A stretch of 64,000 bases of DNA from Pseudomonas anguilliseptica (lineage in GTDB: Bacteria > Pseudomonadota > Gammaproteobacteria > Pseudomonadales > Pseudomonadaceae), in NCBI RefSeq assembly GCF_900105355.1, contig NZ_FNSC01000001.1, positions 62,001 to 126,000 on the forward strand. The letters run 5' to 3'. Below are positions 8,571 to 18,121 of this stretch, in pieces (within the stretch, counting starts at the first letter, position 1; each line of letters begins with the position of its first letter). The translations under genes and the position numbers were made by a program. Under the pieces are notes generated by a model. That model was not told the DNA's origin. It did no database searches and saw only the letters and a program-made list of their open reading frames with translations.

Positions 8571-9215
8571 ATGAACAAGCAACCGCACTGGCTTACCCTC
8601 TACTACGATGGCGATTGCCCACTGTGTGCGCGCGAAATCCAACTGCTGCGCCAGCGTGCCGATGTGCAGCGTCTGTGCCTGGTCGATATCGGCCTCGATG
8701 ACTTTCATCCCGAATCCGTCGGCCACAGCCGAGAAACCCTGCAGAACCGCCTGCATGCACGCTTCGCCGATGGCCAATGGGTGACCGGCCTGGATGCCAC
8801 GCTATGGAGCTGGCGCGCAGCCGGCCTTGAGCGCTGGGCCACACCACTGACCTGGCCGGCACTACGACCGCTGCTGGAACTGGGTTACCGACTGTTCTGC
8901 CGGCTCCGCCCGCACCTCGACTGGCTACCTCATCCGGACGCCAGCCGGCGCTGCAGAAACGCCGCCTGCACTGCCAGCAGAAAGTCTGCGATAAGCCATC
9001 AGTACAGCTTGATCCACAGCCCCGGATCAGGCTCAAGCAACGCGGGGCGAGCAATAATTTCATCGTGGCTTTCCGGCTGCAGCACCAACATCTGCCGCAC
9101 TCCGCAACGGCGCAGGCGCGCCTTGAGTAATGCCAATCCAGGCCACAGCGCACGCCCCGACGCATGCTCCAGCGTGCGCACGTCGCCAGCCTTGCTGACC
9201 ACCTGCACCTTGTAG
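8571..9215 (+). CDS. DCC-family thiol-disulfide oxidoreductase-like protein (DUF393), 3' end probably frameshifted
   Basis: The first 130 residues are a typical DCC domain: LTLYYDGDCPLCAREIQLLRQR carries the DGDCPLC motif, and LRPHLDWLPHPDASRRCRN matches the usual C-terminus. DCC proteins normally end about there, but this frame runs a further 80 residues, all antisense to the reverse-strand gene ending at 8999, so the natural stop was probably lost by a small indel near 8950-8990. Function in the family is poorly known. Promoter shared with the litR-like gene, so probably under its control. Confidence 0.75.
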   Translation: MNKQPHWLTLYYDGDCPLCAREIQLLRQRADVQRLCLVDIGLDDFHPESVGHSRETLQNRLHARFADGQWVTGLDATLWSWRAAGLERWATPLTWPALRPLLELGYRLFCRLRPHLDWLPHPDASRRCRNAACTASRKSAISHQYSLIHSPGSGSSNAGRAIISSWLSGCSTNICRTPQRRRRALSNANPGHSARPDACSSVRTSPALLTTCTL

Positions 9216-9295
9216 CCACTGCAGCGCAGGGTGAGCACCTCAACATGGCGCACCTGCCCACACAGCACTGCAATGCTCAACTGCCAAGGCTTCAT
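8999..9295 (-). CDS. small conserved protein, DUF6482-like
   Basis: About 98 residues beginning MKPWQLSIAVLCGQVRHVEV, with a C-terminal QPESHDEIIARPALLEPDPG. The 'short beta strands then sHDEiiG/R' layout resembles DUF6482 proteins of Pseudomonas; no function is known. The start at 9295 is preferred over an upstream in-frame codon at 9343 because the intervening stretch contains TGTACA promoter sites. It is convergent with, and overlaps, the extended end of the DCC reading frame. Confidence 0.6.
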   Translation of the reverse strand: MKPWQLSIAVLCGQVRHVEVLTLRCSGYKVQVVSKAGDVRTLEHASGRALWPGLALLKARLRRCGVRQMLVLQPESHDEIIARPALLEPDPGLWIKLY

Positions 9296-9306
9296 AACGG
9301 CACACT

Positions 9307-9331
9307 TGTACAATAAAACCAATTTCGTACA
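9307..9331 (-). promoter_or_regulatory. TGTACA/CGTACA site pair upstream of DUF6482-like gene
   Basis: TGTACA at 9307-9312 and CGTACA at 9326-9331 sit 12-36 bp upstream of the start at 9295, inside an AT-rich segment suited to a promoter. Sequence and placement match the other putative LitR sites. Confidence 0.5.
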
Positions 9332-9439
9332 TGATAAAAACAATTTTATTAAGCCCGCCTGTAGAAAAAATACCGATACAGCTCAATGAAATAGGCTAAA
9401 TGACATGAAACAGACCAGTACCCTCACGGGGCGCATGGT

Positions 9440-9465
9440 TGTACAAAAATTGTTGCTGGTATAAC
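9440..9465 (+). promoter_or_regulatory. promoter with TGTACA site upstream of folM-folE-folX
   Basis: TTGTACAAAAATTG (9439-9452) is followed by TATAAC at 9460-9465 as a likely -10, about 95 bp before folM. The TGTACAAAA core matches the litR/DCC operator, suggesting the pterin genes belong to the same regulon. Confidence 0.5.
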
Positions 9466-9558
9466 TTTACCCCTGATTCAGTCGAGGTCACGCCCTACTG
9501 GTCACGTAACCCGGCGCAGCGTCGCTGAACCCACCCTTTTCTTTCTGCCGAGTCGAGT

Positions 9559-10269
9559 ATGAGCGCTAGCGCCGCCCCCATCCTGATAACCGGAGCCAGC
9601 CAGCGCATTGGCCTGTACTGCGCCGAACGCCTGCTAGATGACGGTCATGCAGTGATCATCACCTACCGCAGCGAGCGCGATGGCATCGAGGCACTCAGGC
9701 AACGCGGCGCGCTGGCCCTACAGGCGGACTTTGCCAGCGAAGCCGGCATTCTGGCGTTTATCGAGCAACTCAAAGCACACACCGACTGCCTGCGCGCCAT
9801 CGTGCACAACGCCTCCGACTGGCTGGTGGAAACACCTGGCGAGGAAGCCGCAGCCTTTCAACAGCTGTTCAGCGTGCACATGCTCGCGCCTTACCTGATC
9901 AACCTGCATTGCCAGCCGCTGCTGGCGCGCTCAATCCCAGCCGATATCGTGCATATCAGCGATGACGTGGCGCGTAAAGGCAGTGCCAACCGGCCGGCCT
10001 ACTGTGCCAGCAAGGCCGGGCTGGACAGTTTGACGCTGTCGTTTGCCGCGCGTTTCGCCCCACAGATCAAGGTCAACGGTATCGCCCCGGCGCTGATCCT
10101 GTTCAACCCGGACGACGACGCCGACTACCGTAATAAAACCCTGAATAAATCGGCACTGGGCATTGAGCCCGGGCCCCAAGTGATCTACCAGAGCTTGCGC
10201 TATCTGCTCGACAACCCTTACGTCACCGGTACCACACTGACCGTCAACGGCGGCCGCCACCTCAAATGA
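9559..10269 (+). CDS. folM: dihydromonapterin reductase, SDR family
   Basis: A 236-residue short-chain dehydrogenase with [19 protein letters not shown] (the TGxxxxIG cofactor loop near residue 10), an NAS-type strand (VHNASDWL), the catalytic YCASKAGLD (YxxxK) and a C-terminal [11 protein letters not shown]. Length and motifs match FolM, which reduces dihydromonapterin to tetrahydromonapterin. It heads the folM-folE-folX unit, an arrangement typical of Pseudomonas where these genes make monapterin, the cofactor of phenylalanine hydroxylase. Confidence 0.9.
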   Translation: MSASAAPILITGASQRIGLYCAERLLDDGHAVIITYRSERDGIEALRQRGALALQADFASEAGILAFIEQLKAHTDCLRAIVHNASDWLVETPGEEAAAFQQLFSVHMLAPYLINLHCQPLLARSIPADIVHISDDVARKGSANRPAYCASKAGLDSLTLSFAARFAPQIKVNGIAPALILFNPDDDADYRNKTLNKSALGIEPGPQVIYQSLRYLLDNPYVTGTTLTVNGGRHLK

Positions 10270-10291
10270 GCCTGGCCGCGAGGACCTTGCA

Positions 10292-10852
10292 ATGACTCCA
10301 GAACTGCCCAACCACTACCGCGAGATCCTGCTCGGCGTTGGTGAAAACCCCGAACGCGAAGGCCTGCTGGACACACCAAAGCGTGCTGCCAAGGCCATGC
10401 AGTACCTGTGCAACGGCTACCACAAGAGCCTGGAAGACGTGGTCAACGGCGCGCTGTTCGAGTCGGATAACGACGAGATGGTGATCGTCCGTGATATCGA
10501 GCTGTACTCACTGTGCGAACACCACATGCTGCCGTTTATCGGCAAGGCTCATGTGGCCTATATCCCCACCGGCAAGGTACTCGGCCTGTCGAAGGTCGCG
10601 CGCATCGTCGACATGTTCGCCCGGCGCCTGCAGATCCAGGAAAACCTCACCAAGCAGATCGCCGACGCGATCCAGCAGGTTACCAACGCCGCTGGCGTGG
10701 CCGTGGTGATCGAAGCCAAGCATATGTGCATGATGATGCGCGGCGTGGAGAAGCAGAACTCGGTAATGACCTCTTCGGTGATGCTTGGAGCCTTCCGTGA
10801 ATCCTGCAACACTCGCCACGAATTCCTGCAACTGATCGGACGGAGCAAGTAA
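10292..10852 (+). CDS. folE: GTP cyclohydrolase I
   Basis: A 186-residue GTP cyclohydrolase I, which converts GTP to 7,8-dihydroneopterin triphosphate. The zinc and active-site motif [20 protein letters not shown] lies near residues 72-91, followed by [20 protein letters not shown] and [11 protein letters not shown] with the second metal Cys region. Starts 22 bp after folM and its stop overlaps the folX start (TAATG), so the three are an operon. Confidence 0.95.
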   Translation: MTPELPNHYREILLGVGENPEREGLLDTPKRAAKAMQYLCNGYHKSLEDVVNGALFESDNDEMVIVRDIELYSLCEHHMLPFIGKAHVAYIPTGKVLGLSKVARIVDMFARRLQIQENLTKQIADAIQQVTNAAGVAVVIEAKHMCMMMRGVEKQNSVMTSSVMLGAFRESCNTRHEFLQLIGRSK

Positions 10853-11223
10853 TGCCGCGACTGGAACCTGGGATGGCGCGCATCCGCGTCAAAGACCTGC
10901 GCCTGCGCACCTACATCGGCATCAAGGAAGAGGAGATCAACAACAAGCAGGATGTGTTGATCAACCTGACCATCCTCTATCCCGCAGTGGAAGCGGTGCG
11001 TGATAACGATATCGACCACGCCCTCAACTACCGCACCATCACCAAGGCAGTGATTCGCCACGTCGAAGAAAACCGCTTCGCCCTGCTGGAACGCATGACC
11101 CAGGAGATTCTCGACCTGGTAATGGCCAACCCGGACGTGCGCTACGCCGAAGTTGAAGTCGACAAACTGCACGCCCTGCGCTTTGCCGAGTCGGTCTCGA
11201 TCACCCTCGCCGGGCACCGTTAG
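10852..11223 (+). CDS. folX: dihydroneopterin triphosphate 2'-epimerase
   Basis: A 123-residue tunnelling-fold protein of the FolB/FolX family. [24 protein letters not shown] and [18 protein letters not shown] are characteristic, and the context after folM and folE favours the epimerase FolX over the aldolase FolB. It epimerises dihydroneopterin triphosphate to the monapterin form, feeding FolM after dephosphorylation. Translationally coupled to folE. Confidence 0.9.
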   Translation: MPRLEPGMARIRVKDLRLRTYIGIKEEEINNKQDVLINLTILYPAVEAVRDNDIDHALNYRTITKAVIRHVEENRFALLERMTQEILDLVMANPDVRYAEVEVDKLHALRFAESVSITLAGHR

Positions 11224-11322
11224 TCGATTCCCGGTGTGCCCTGCGCCGGGTCGTTGCCGCCAGACGGGCATGCTCTTATCATCGCCGCCACGCACTCCCG
11301 CCTGCCTTTAGAGAGCATTGCC

Positions 11323-11613
11323 ATGACCGAGCAAGAACGCCTCGAACTTGAAGCCGCCGCCTTTCGCAGCCTGGTGCAACACCTGCGTTCGCGCCCCGAT
11401 GTGCAGAACATCGACATGATGAATCTCGCCGGTTTCTGCCATAACTGCCTGTCCAAATGGTTCAAAGCCGCCGCCGACGATATCGGTGTGGCCATCACCC
11501 CGGATGAGGCCCGCGAAGAGGTCTACGGCATGCCGTATGCCGAGTGGAAAGCCAAATACCAGAAGGAAGCCAGCGCCGAGCAGCAGGCAGCCTTCAGCAA
11601 AGGGAAAAAGTAA
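11323..11613 (+). CDS. DUF1244 family protein
   Basis: A 96-residue protein with the DUF1244 signature NLAGFCHNCLSKWFKAAAD and EEVYGMPYAEWKAKYQ. The family is a small helical fold of unknown function. The start at 11323 (MTEQERLELEAAAF) is chosen from the family N-terminus. Its TAA overlaps the ATG of the next gene (TAATG), coupling it to the HopJ-like gene. Confidence 0.85.
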   Translation: MTEQERLELEAAAFRSLVQHLRSRPDVQNIDMMNLAGFCHNCLSKWFKAAADDIGVAITPDEAREEVYGMPYAEWKAKYQKEASAEQQAAFSKGKK

Positions 11614-11957
11614 TGAGCGACCTCAACGACTTTCGCGCCAAGCTGCGCAGCGAACACTTCACCTTCGCCGAAACCCTGGCGTTTATCGCCGAGCACTACC
11701 AGTACCAGCCCAGCGCCTTCAGCAATGGCACCGTGCACAACCCTACTGGGCAGAACGAAGGCTCATGCAAAACCCTCGGCCTGGCCCTGCTCGAAGGTCT
11801 AAGCCTGGAAGAAACCCTGCTGTGCTTTGGCGAGCACTATCGCAGCGTATTGGCCACCCCGAGCGGCAGTGATCACGGCAATATCCGCGCACTGATGGAC
11901 ACCGGCCTGGCTGGCGTACGTTTCGAGCAGCCGTCGCTGCAGCGCAACAACCTGTAA
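11613..11957 (+). CDS. HopJ-family protein (annotated 'type III effector HopJ' in relatives)
   Basis: A 114-residue protein with the HopJ signature: FTFAETLAFIAEHYQYQPSA, FSNGTVHNPTGQNEGSCK, and LCFGEHYRSVL followed by PSGSDHGNIRAL. Despite the name, the family is widespread in bacteria without type III secretion and is usually chromosomal beside DUF1244, as here, so a secreted-effector role should not be assumed. Confidence 0.88.
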   Translation: MSDLNDFRAKLRSEHFTFAETLAFIAEHYQYQPSAFSNGTVHNPTGQNEGSCKTLGLALLEGLSLEETLLCFGEHYRSVLATPSGSDHGNIRALMDTGLAGVRFEQPSLQRNNL

Positions 11958-12142
11958 TCACACGCTTGAGCTAACGAGCAAGAACTTGCGCAACTGTCGG
12001 CAAAAGCTGACAGACATCACATTTAAATCCCCCTATGCTGCGCGCCATTACTTGAACGAGAACACTAGGGAAGGTGCTCCGTGCTGCGTCATAGCCGCGC
12101 TTCCCCGGTTTCTCCAACCTTACCTGGCTTGGAGTCGCTTAG

Positions 12143-12730
12143 ATGCAGCAGACCTTGGTCTGGAAACCATGGCACAACCCCGGCGTGGAAAACCTGCGCC
12201 TGAACATCGATGAACACGGCATCAACGCCACCAGTCATCTGATGCAGAGTCTGCAGGGCCACAGCATCGCCGCCACCTACGTGCTCAACTGCGACCCACG
12301 CTGGCGCTTTCGCCGCCTATGGCTGAAGGTCGACAACCATGGCCAACGCAGCCTCAACCTCAAGCGCGATATCCGTGGCAACTGGTTCCACAACGGCGAA
12401 CCACGCCCGGACCTCAGCGAATGCCAGCAGGTGATGCTCTCCGAATCGCCCTTCACCCACACTCCTGCTCTGCAGCGTTGCGCCCTGGAAACCGGGCAGA
12501 GCGAACTGCTGCAAGTCGCCTATGTCGACCTGCTGACGCTCAAGGTGGAAGCACGCAGCCAGCGCTACCAGCGCCTGCGCGAAGAAGGCGGCAGAACCCT
12601 GTACCGCAGCGAAGCGCAAGGCAAAAAGAGCAGCGAACTGACCGTCGATGAACACGCTCTGCTGGTCAAAGCCAGCGATCAGTTTCTGCGCATGAGTTCG
12701 CGGGATTTGAAGTTGAATACCTGGGTCTAA
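12143..12730 (+). CDS. putative glycolipid-binding family protein (DUF1089)
   Basis: A 195-residue protein matching the putative glycolipid-binding family by W..WHNPGVENLRL at the start, LKVDNHGQRSLNLKRDIRGNW in the middle and VAYVDLLTLKVEARSQRYQRL near the end. No signal peptide, so cytoplasmic. Function is otherwise unknown. Preceded by 185 bp without a gene and followed by a strong bidirectional terminator. Confidence 0.8.
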   Translation: MQQTLVWKPWHNPGVENLRLNIDEHGINATSHLMQSLQGHSIAATYVLNCDPRWRFRRLWLKVDNHGQRSLNLKRDIRGNWFHNGEPRPDLSECQQVMLSESPFTHTPALQRCALETGQSELLQVAYVDLLTLKVEARSQRYQRLREEGGRTLYRSEAQGKKSSELTVDEHALLVKASDQFLRMSSRDLKLNTWV

Positions 12731-12740
12731 GCAGACCGCA

Positions 12741-12781
12741 GAATGCAAAAAGCCTCGATTCAATCGAGGCTTTTTGCATTC
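12741..12781. terminator. bidirectional rho-independent terminator
   Basis: A near-perfect inverted repeat: AGCCTCGATT and AATCGAGGCT pair, extended by AAAAA/TTTTT and GAATGC/GCATTC. It serves both the forward DUF1089 gene and the reverse trxB gene. Confidence 0.92.
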
Positions 12782-12787
12782 TCAGGC

Positions 12788-13789
<1,002 letters not shown>

Positions 13790-13886
13790 CTAGGGGAAGG
13801 CAGTAAGGTCAGAAGCCCCGCAAAGGGATGACGCGCAGCCTATGCCCGCCCCGTGCATGGCGGAAATATGCTTTGCCAATGCCTTG

Positions 13887-15078
13887 GGATGGTCTGAAAA
13901 AGACTTCCTGATTTTGGCAAAATATCCGCACTCCACCCGCCGAGTTTTCCGATGAAGCAGATGACCTTCGCCGACGCCGAGTATGCCGGCAAGCGCAAGC
14001 AGACCCGCAAAGAATTGTTCCTGATCGAGATGGATCGGGTAGTGCCATGGAAAGGGTTGATCGCTTTGATCGAGCCGCATTATCCAAAGGGTGAAGGCGG
14101 CCGACCGTCCTATCCGCTGATGGCGATGCTGCGAGTGCATCTGATGCAAAACTGGTTCGGTTACAGCGATCCGGCGATGGAAGAGGCGCTGTACGAGACC
14201 ACCATCCTACGCCAGTTTGCCGGGCTGACTCTGGAGCGCATTCCTGACGAAACCACCATCCTCAACTTCCGCCGCTTGCTGGAAACACACGAACTGGCTG
14301 CCGGCATCCTGGCCGTGATCAATGGCTACCTGGGTGACCGTGGTTTGTCGCTGCGCCAAGGCACCATCGTCGATGCCACGCTGATCAACGCGCCGAGTTC
14401 AACCAAGAACAAGAACGGTAAGCGTGACCCTGAGATGCACTCAACCAAGAAAGGCAATCAGTATTACTTCGGCATGAAGGCGCACATCGGGGTGGATGAC
14501 GAGTCTGGCTTGGTGCACAGCGTGGTGGGTACTGCCGCCAACGTGGCGGATGTCACCCAGGTCGATAAGCTGCTGCACGGCGAGGAAAACATGGTGGGGG
14601 CCGATGCCGGATATACCGGTGTCGAGAAGCGCCCCGAGCATGAGGGCCGTCAAGTGATCTGGCAGGTTGCAGCACGGCGTAGCACTTACAAGAAACTCGG
14701 TAAGCGCAGCGCGCTGTACAAAGCCAAGCGCAAAATCGAGAAGGCCAAGGCCCAAGTGCGAGCCAAGGTCGAGCATCCGTTTCGGGTGATCAAGCGTCAG
14801 TTCGGTTATGTGAAGACGCGCTTCCGTGGCCTGGTCAAAAACACGGCGCAACTGGTGACTTTATTCGCGCTGTCAAATCTGTGGATGGCGCGCCGACATT
14901 TACTGACGAATGCAGGAGAGGTGCGCCCGTAATGCTGGAAATGGCTGCCGCGAGGTGCTCGCGGCGGCTAAAAACACAGAAATGAGCCGGTAATCTGATC
15001 GTTTTTGATCGATTTATCACTTTCGAAATCAGCAGAGGCTGACGTCAGCCAGAAATGCATGGCTACTTCAGAGGATCC
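13887..15078 (+). mobile_element. IS5-family insertion sequence, copy 2 (1192 bp)
   Basis: Same ends as copy 1, flanked by CTTG direct repeats (13883-13886 and 15079-15082). It lies between the divergent trxB and cysZ genes and breaks no reading frame. It may separate either gene from upstream regulatory DNA. Confidence 0.95.
13952..14932 (+). CDS. IS5-family transposase, copy 2
   Basis: Same 326-residue protein as copy 1 apart from Lys112 to Thr (LLETHELAAG). The DDE residues are intact, so it is probably functional unless position 112 matters. Confidence 0.95.
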   Translation: MKQMTFADAEYAGKRKQTRKELFLIEMDRVVPWKGLIALIEPHYPKGEGGRPSYPLMAMLRVHLMQNWFGYSDPAMEEALYETTILRQFAGLTLERIPDETTILNFRRLLETHELAAGILAVINGYLGDRGLSLRQGTIVDATLINAPSSTKNKNGKRDPEMHSTKKGNQYYFGMKAHIGVDDESGLVHSVVGTAANVADVTQVDKLLHGEENMVGADAGYTGVEKRPEHEGRQVIWQVAARRSTYKKLGKRSALYKAKRKIEKAKAQVRAKVEHPFRVIKRQFGYVKTRFRGLVKNTAQLVTLFALSNLWMARRHLLTNAGEVRP

Positions 15079-15199
15079 CTTGCATAGGCAAGCGCTATAA
15101 CACCGACCGACAATCGTTAGCGCCCGTTGCAGAGGCTTTCACCTGCCACACAAAGCCGGTAAGGTCGGCGCGACTTCAACCTCGCGGAGACTCCCACCC

Positions 15200-15952
15200 A
15201 TGCCTGCTCCCGTACTGACCGGCCCGCAATACCTCAGCGAAGGCCTGAAACTGGTCCTGAGCCCCGGCCTGCGGCTGTTTGTGCTGCTGCCCCTGACGAT
15301 CAATTTGATCCTTTTCATTGGCCTGATTTACCTGGCCATGCAGCAGTTCGGCGGCTGGGTCGACACCTTTATGCCCAGCCTGCCGAGCTGGCTGGGCTTT
15401 CTTGAATACGTACTGTGGCCACTGTTTGTAGTGCTGGTACTGCTGATGGTGTTCTTCACCTTCACCCTGCTGGCCAATATCATCGCGGCGCCGTTTAACG
15501 GCTTTCTCGCGGAGAAGGTCGAAGTGGTGGTACGCGGGCAGGATGATTTTCCGCCGTTCAGCTGGGCCAAGCTGATGGCCATGGTGCCGCGCACCATGGG
15601 CCGCGAGCTGCGCAAGCTGGGCTACTTTCTGCCGCGCGCCATTGGCCTGCTGATCCTCAGTTTTATCCCGGTAGTCAATCTGATCGCCGCACCGCTGTGG
15701 TTGCTGTTTGGCGTGTGGATGATGGCGATTCAGTACATCGACTACCCGGCGGACAACAACAAGATGAGCTGGCAGGACATGCTCGCCTGGCTGCGTGAAA
15801 AGCGCTGGCAGAGCCTGGGCTTTGGCGGTATCACCTACGCGGCCTTGCTGGTGCCGGGGCTGAATATCCTGATGATGCCGGCAGCCGTGGCCGGCGCCAC
15901 GGTGTTCTGGGTGCGTGAACGCCAGGAGCAGGTGCTCACGTCCACGTCCTAA
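15200..15952 (+). CDS. cysZ: sulfate transporter CysZ
   Basis: A 250-residue inner-membrane protein of the CysZ/EI24 family, which brings sulfate into the cytoplasm for cysteine synthesis. It begins with [20 protein letters not shown] and has hydrophobic segments near residues 27-45, 70-100, 145-175 and 205-235; the [11 protein letters not shown] stretch is typical. Preceded by a CGGAGACTCCC ribosome-site region. The 3' end is almost contiguous with the reverse-strand hydroxylase gene (5-bp gap, convergent). Confidence 0.9.
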   Translation: MPAPVLTGPQYLSEGLKLVLSPGLRLFVLLPLTINLILFIGLIYLAMQQFGGWVDTFMPSLPSWLGFLEYVLWPLFVVLVLLMVFFTFTLLANIIAAPFNGFLAEKVEVVVRGQDDFPPFSWAKLMAMVPRTMGRELRKLGYFLPRAIGLLILSFIPVVNLIAAPLWLLFGVWMMAIQYIDYPADNNKMSWQDMLAWLREKRWQSLGFGGITYAALLVPGLNILMMPAAVAGATVFWVRERQEQVLTSTS

Positions 15953-15956
15953 GTCA

Positions 15957-17078
15957 TCACCCCGCAGGCTGGCTGCACTCAAGCACCGCGCGCAGCGCCT
16001 GCATCGAGGCCAGGGATTCGCGCTCGATGCGCCGGCTTAGCAGCAGGCGGTTGGCCAGACGCATCAGCACACCGTCGAAACCGTATTCCAGGGTGCGGAC
16101 AAACTCGCAACCGCCCTCCACTTCCAGGCACTCGTAGGCCAGCAGCAGCCCCAGGCCGTGATCGCCACGGGCGCTGGCTTGCCAGCGGCGTGCCGGTTGA
16201 TAGTCGAGCACATCCCAGCGCAGATGGCCGGCGCGGCCACCAGCGTGGATATCTTCCTCAAACACGTCACCCGCAAGCAGTACACCATCGCGGCCGTAGA
16301 TATGTAACGACGACGGATGCCACTCGGGCCAATGCGCCGGGGCGGCGGCATAACTCAGCACCTCGTCCGCAGGGCGGGCGATATGCACGCGATGCTGCTG
16401 GCGGTTCTGCTGACAGGTCGGCTCAGGTTCCCAGTGCAGGGTGCCGTACAGCCAGTCCATCAGCGGATGAACGATGCCGAAGTTGCGCGAATGCATCAGC
16501 TCACGGCGATGGTGCAGCGCATGCAAACGGCGCATCTGACGAATCCACGGCAGGCGCGAAACCGGGTGTTTATCTGGCAGATGCTCGCACGCGTGCACCA
16601 CCTCGTAACTCATATACCCCAGCAGCATGCTGCCGGCGAATAGCGCGGCGAGGTTGCCGTCGAGGTGTGCCAGCACCCACCAGATGCCCAGCAGCGGCAC
16701 GCTGTAGAGCACGATCAGCCAGGCCGGAAAGAGGATCACCCGCCAGTCACGCGGCGTCTCGTAACGCATCTGACCTTCGACGAAAAAGCTGTGGTGATCA
16801 CCTGTGTGGCGCTTGTAGAACAGCTGGCCAAAGCGCGTCTTGTTGTGCCCCAGGCGCTTGTGCACCTGGTACTCGCCCCAGCTGAAGAACACCAGAGTCA
16901 GCGGTACCAGCAACCACTGCCAGAGTGCCACCGCATCCAGGGTGCGCCACAGCAGGCTGATGCAGGTCAGGCCGTAGGCCAGCACAAAGCCGGCATGCAG
17001 CCAGGGGTTGTACAGCGGGTGGATGGCATCCCGATAACGTGTGCGGAAAGCCTGGGCATTGTCGTTTTTATAGGCCAC
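15957..17078 (-). CDS. fatty acid hydroxylase/sterol desaturase fused to an SRPBCC domain
   Basis: A 373-residue two-domain protein. Residues 1-215 are a membrane di-iron hydroxylase, with four transmembrane stretches and the His clusters HKRLGH, HTGDHH, HACEH and LHALHHRRELMH. Residues 225-370 look like an SRPBCC (START-like) lipid-binding domain: VHIARPADEVLSYAAAPAHWPEWHPSSL, with GLGLLLAYECLEVEGG further on. The combination suggests a hydroxylase that presents or receives a hydrophobic substrate through the attached pocket. Divergent from a LysR gene that probably regulates it. Substrate unknown. Confidence 0.82.
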   Translation of the reverse strand: MAYKNDNAQAFRTRYRDAIHPLYNPWLHAGFVLAYGLTCISLLWRTLDAVALWQWLLVPLTLVFFSWGEYQVHKRLGHNKTRFGQLFYKRHTGDHHSFFVEGQMRYETPRDWRVILFPAWLIVLYSVPLLGIWWVLAHLDGNLAALFAGSMLLGYMSYEVVHACEHLPDKHPVSRLPWIRQMRRLHALHHRRELMHSRNFGIVHPLMDWLYGTLHWEPEPTCQQNRQQHRVHIARPADEVLSYAAAPAHWPEWHPSSLHIYGRDGVLLAGDVFEEDIHAGGRAGHLRWDVLDYQPARRWQASARGDHGLGLLLAYECLEVEGGCEFVRTLEYGFDGVLMRLANRLLLSRRIERESLASMQALRAVLECSQPAG

Positions 17079-17160
17079 GGCATGACTCCTGTGCGGATTG
17101 ACAGCAGTCTAGGCGCGGCCAGATCATTCGAATAATGGATATTTGAAAAGAGCATTATTC

Positions 17161-18063
17161 TTGATTACGAATTTGCGCCAACTCGACCTCAACCTGCTGC
17201 TGGTCTTCGATGCGCTGATGCAGGAGGGCAACCTGACCCGCGCCGCCGAGCGCCTGCACCTGAGCCAGTCGACGGTGAGCAACGCCCTGGCCCGCCTGCG
17301 CCAGCAACTGGGCGAAGAGCTGTTCCTGCGTACCGCCCGCGGCATGACGCCCACCGCCCGCGCCCAGGCCCTGTATGTGCCAGTACGTCAGGCGCTGCGC
17401 CTGCTGCAGACCGGCCTGGGCCCGGCCGAGCCGTTTGATCCGCAAACCCCGTACGCCTTCAGCCTGTCGCTTAACGACTACGCGCAAGCCGCGCTGCTGC
17501 CCATGTTGCAGGCGCATCTGGCGCGCAGCGCCGCGCAGGTCGAGTTGCTGGTGCAAGCCGATGATGCCGACAGCCTGGTGCAGCGCCTGGAAAGCGGTGC
17601 GCTGGATCTGGCCATCGATTACCTGCACTTCGACTCACCCGACCTGCATTACGCGCCGCTGCGCGAAGAGCCGCTGGTGGCCATCGGCCGCGCCGGACAC
17701 CCGGCCTTCGCCGGCGGGCTGAGCCTGGAGGGTTACCAACAGGCGCGGCATATCACGGTAACGCCGCGCGCCGGGCGTGGTTCGCCACTGGAAATCGTCC
17801 TCGGCTCGGCCAGGGTGCGCCGGCAGGCAGCGCTGCATCTGCCCAACTACCTGCCGATCCCGGCCATCGTTGCTCAGACCGACCTGCTCGGCACCGTGCC
17901 CGCGCGCCTGGCCGAAGCCTTCGCTCCGGTGCATGCGCTGGAAATCGCGCCGCTGCCCTTCGACATGCCGCCGGTGCAGGTCAGCCTGATCTGGCATCAG
18001 CAGCAGCACCTCGACCCGGCGCATGCCTGGCTGCGTCAGCAGTTGATCGAACTGCTCGACTGA
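17161..18063 (+). CDS. LysR-family transcriptional regulator
   Basis: About 300 residues. The N-terminal helix-turn-helix is LRQLDLNLLLVFDALMQEGNLTRAAERLHLSQSTVSNALARLR, followed by a substrate-binding domain. No ATG start is visible: TTG 17161 (MITNLRQLDLN) or TTG 17143 are the candidates, and 17161 fits the family length better. It is transcribed divergently from the hydroxylase-SRPBCC gene with an 80-bp gap, the usual layout for a LysR regulator and its target. Confidence 0.85.
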   Translation: MITNLRQLDLNLLLVFDALMQEGNLTRAAERLHLSQSTVSNALARLRQQLGEELFLRTARGMTPTARAQALYVPVRQALRLLQTGLGPAEPFDPQTPYAFSLSLNDYAQAALLPMLQAHLARSAAQVELLVQADDADSLVQRLESGALDLAIDYLHFDSPDLHYAPLREEPLVAIGRAGHPAFAGGLSLEGYQQARHITVTPRAGRGSPLEIVLGSARVRRQAALHLPNYLPIPAIVAQTDLLGTVPARLAEAFAPVHALEIAPLPFDMPPVQVSLIWHQQQHLDPAHAWLRQQLIELLD

Positions 18064-18121
18064 AATACACACGCAATCAAAGCGTCACAGTCATTACATA
18101 GCGGCAGCGGACACTGCTGCC

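Noticed and set aside
11613..11957. Type III secretion effector HopJ as evidence of a plant pathogen
   Set aside because: The family is a widespread chromosomal protein with DUF1244 beside it; no type III secretion genes or hrp-box promoter are in the window.
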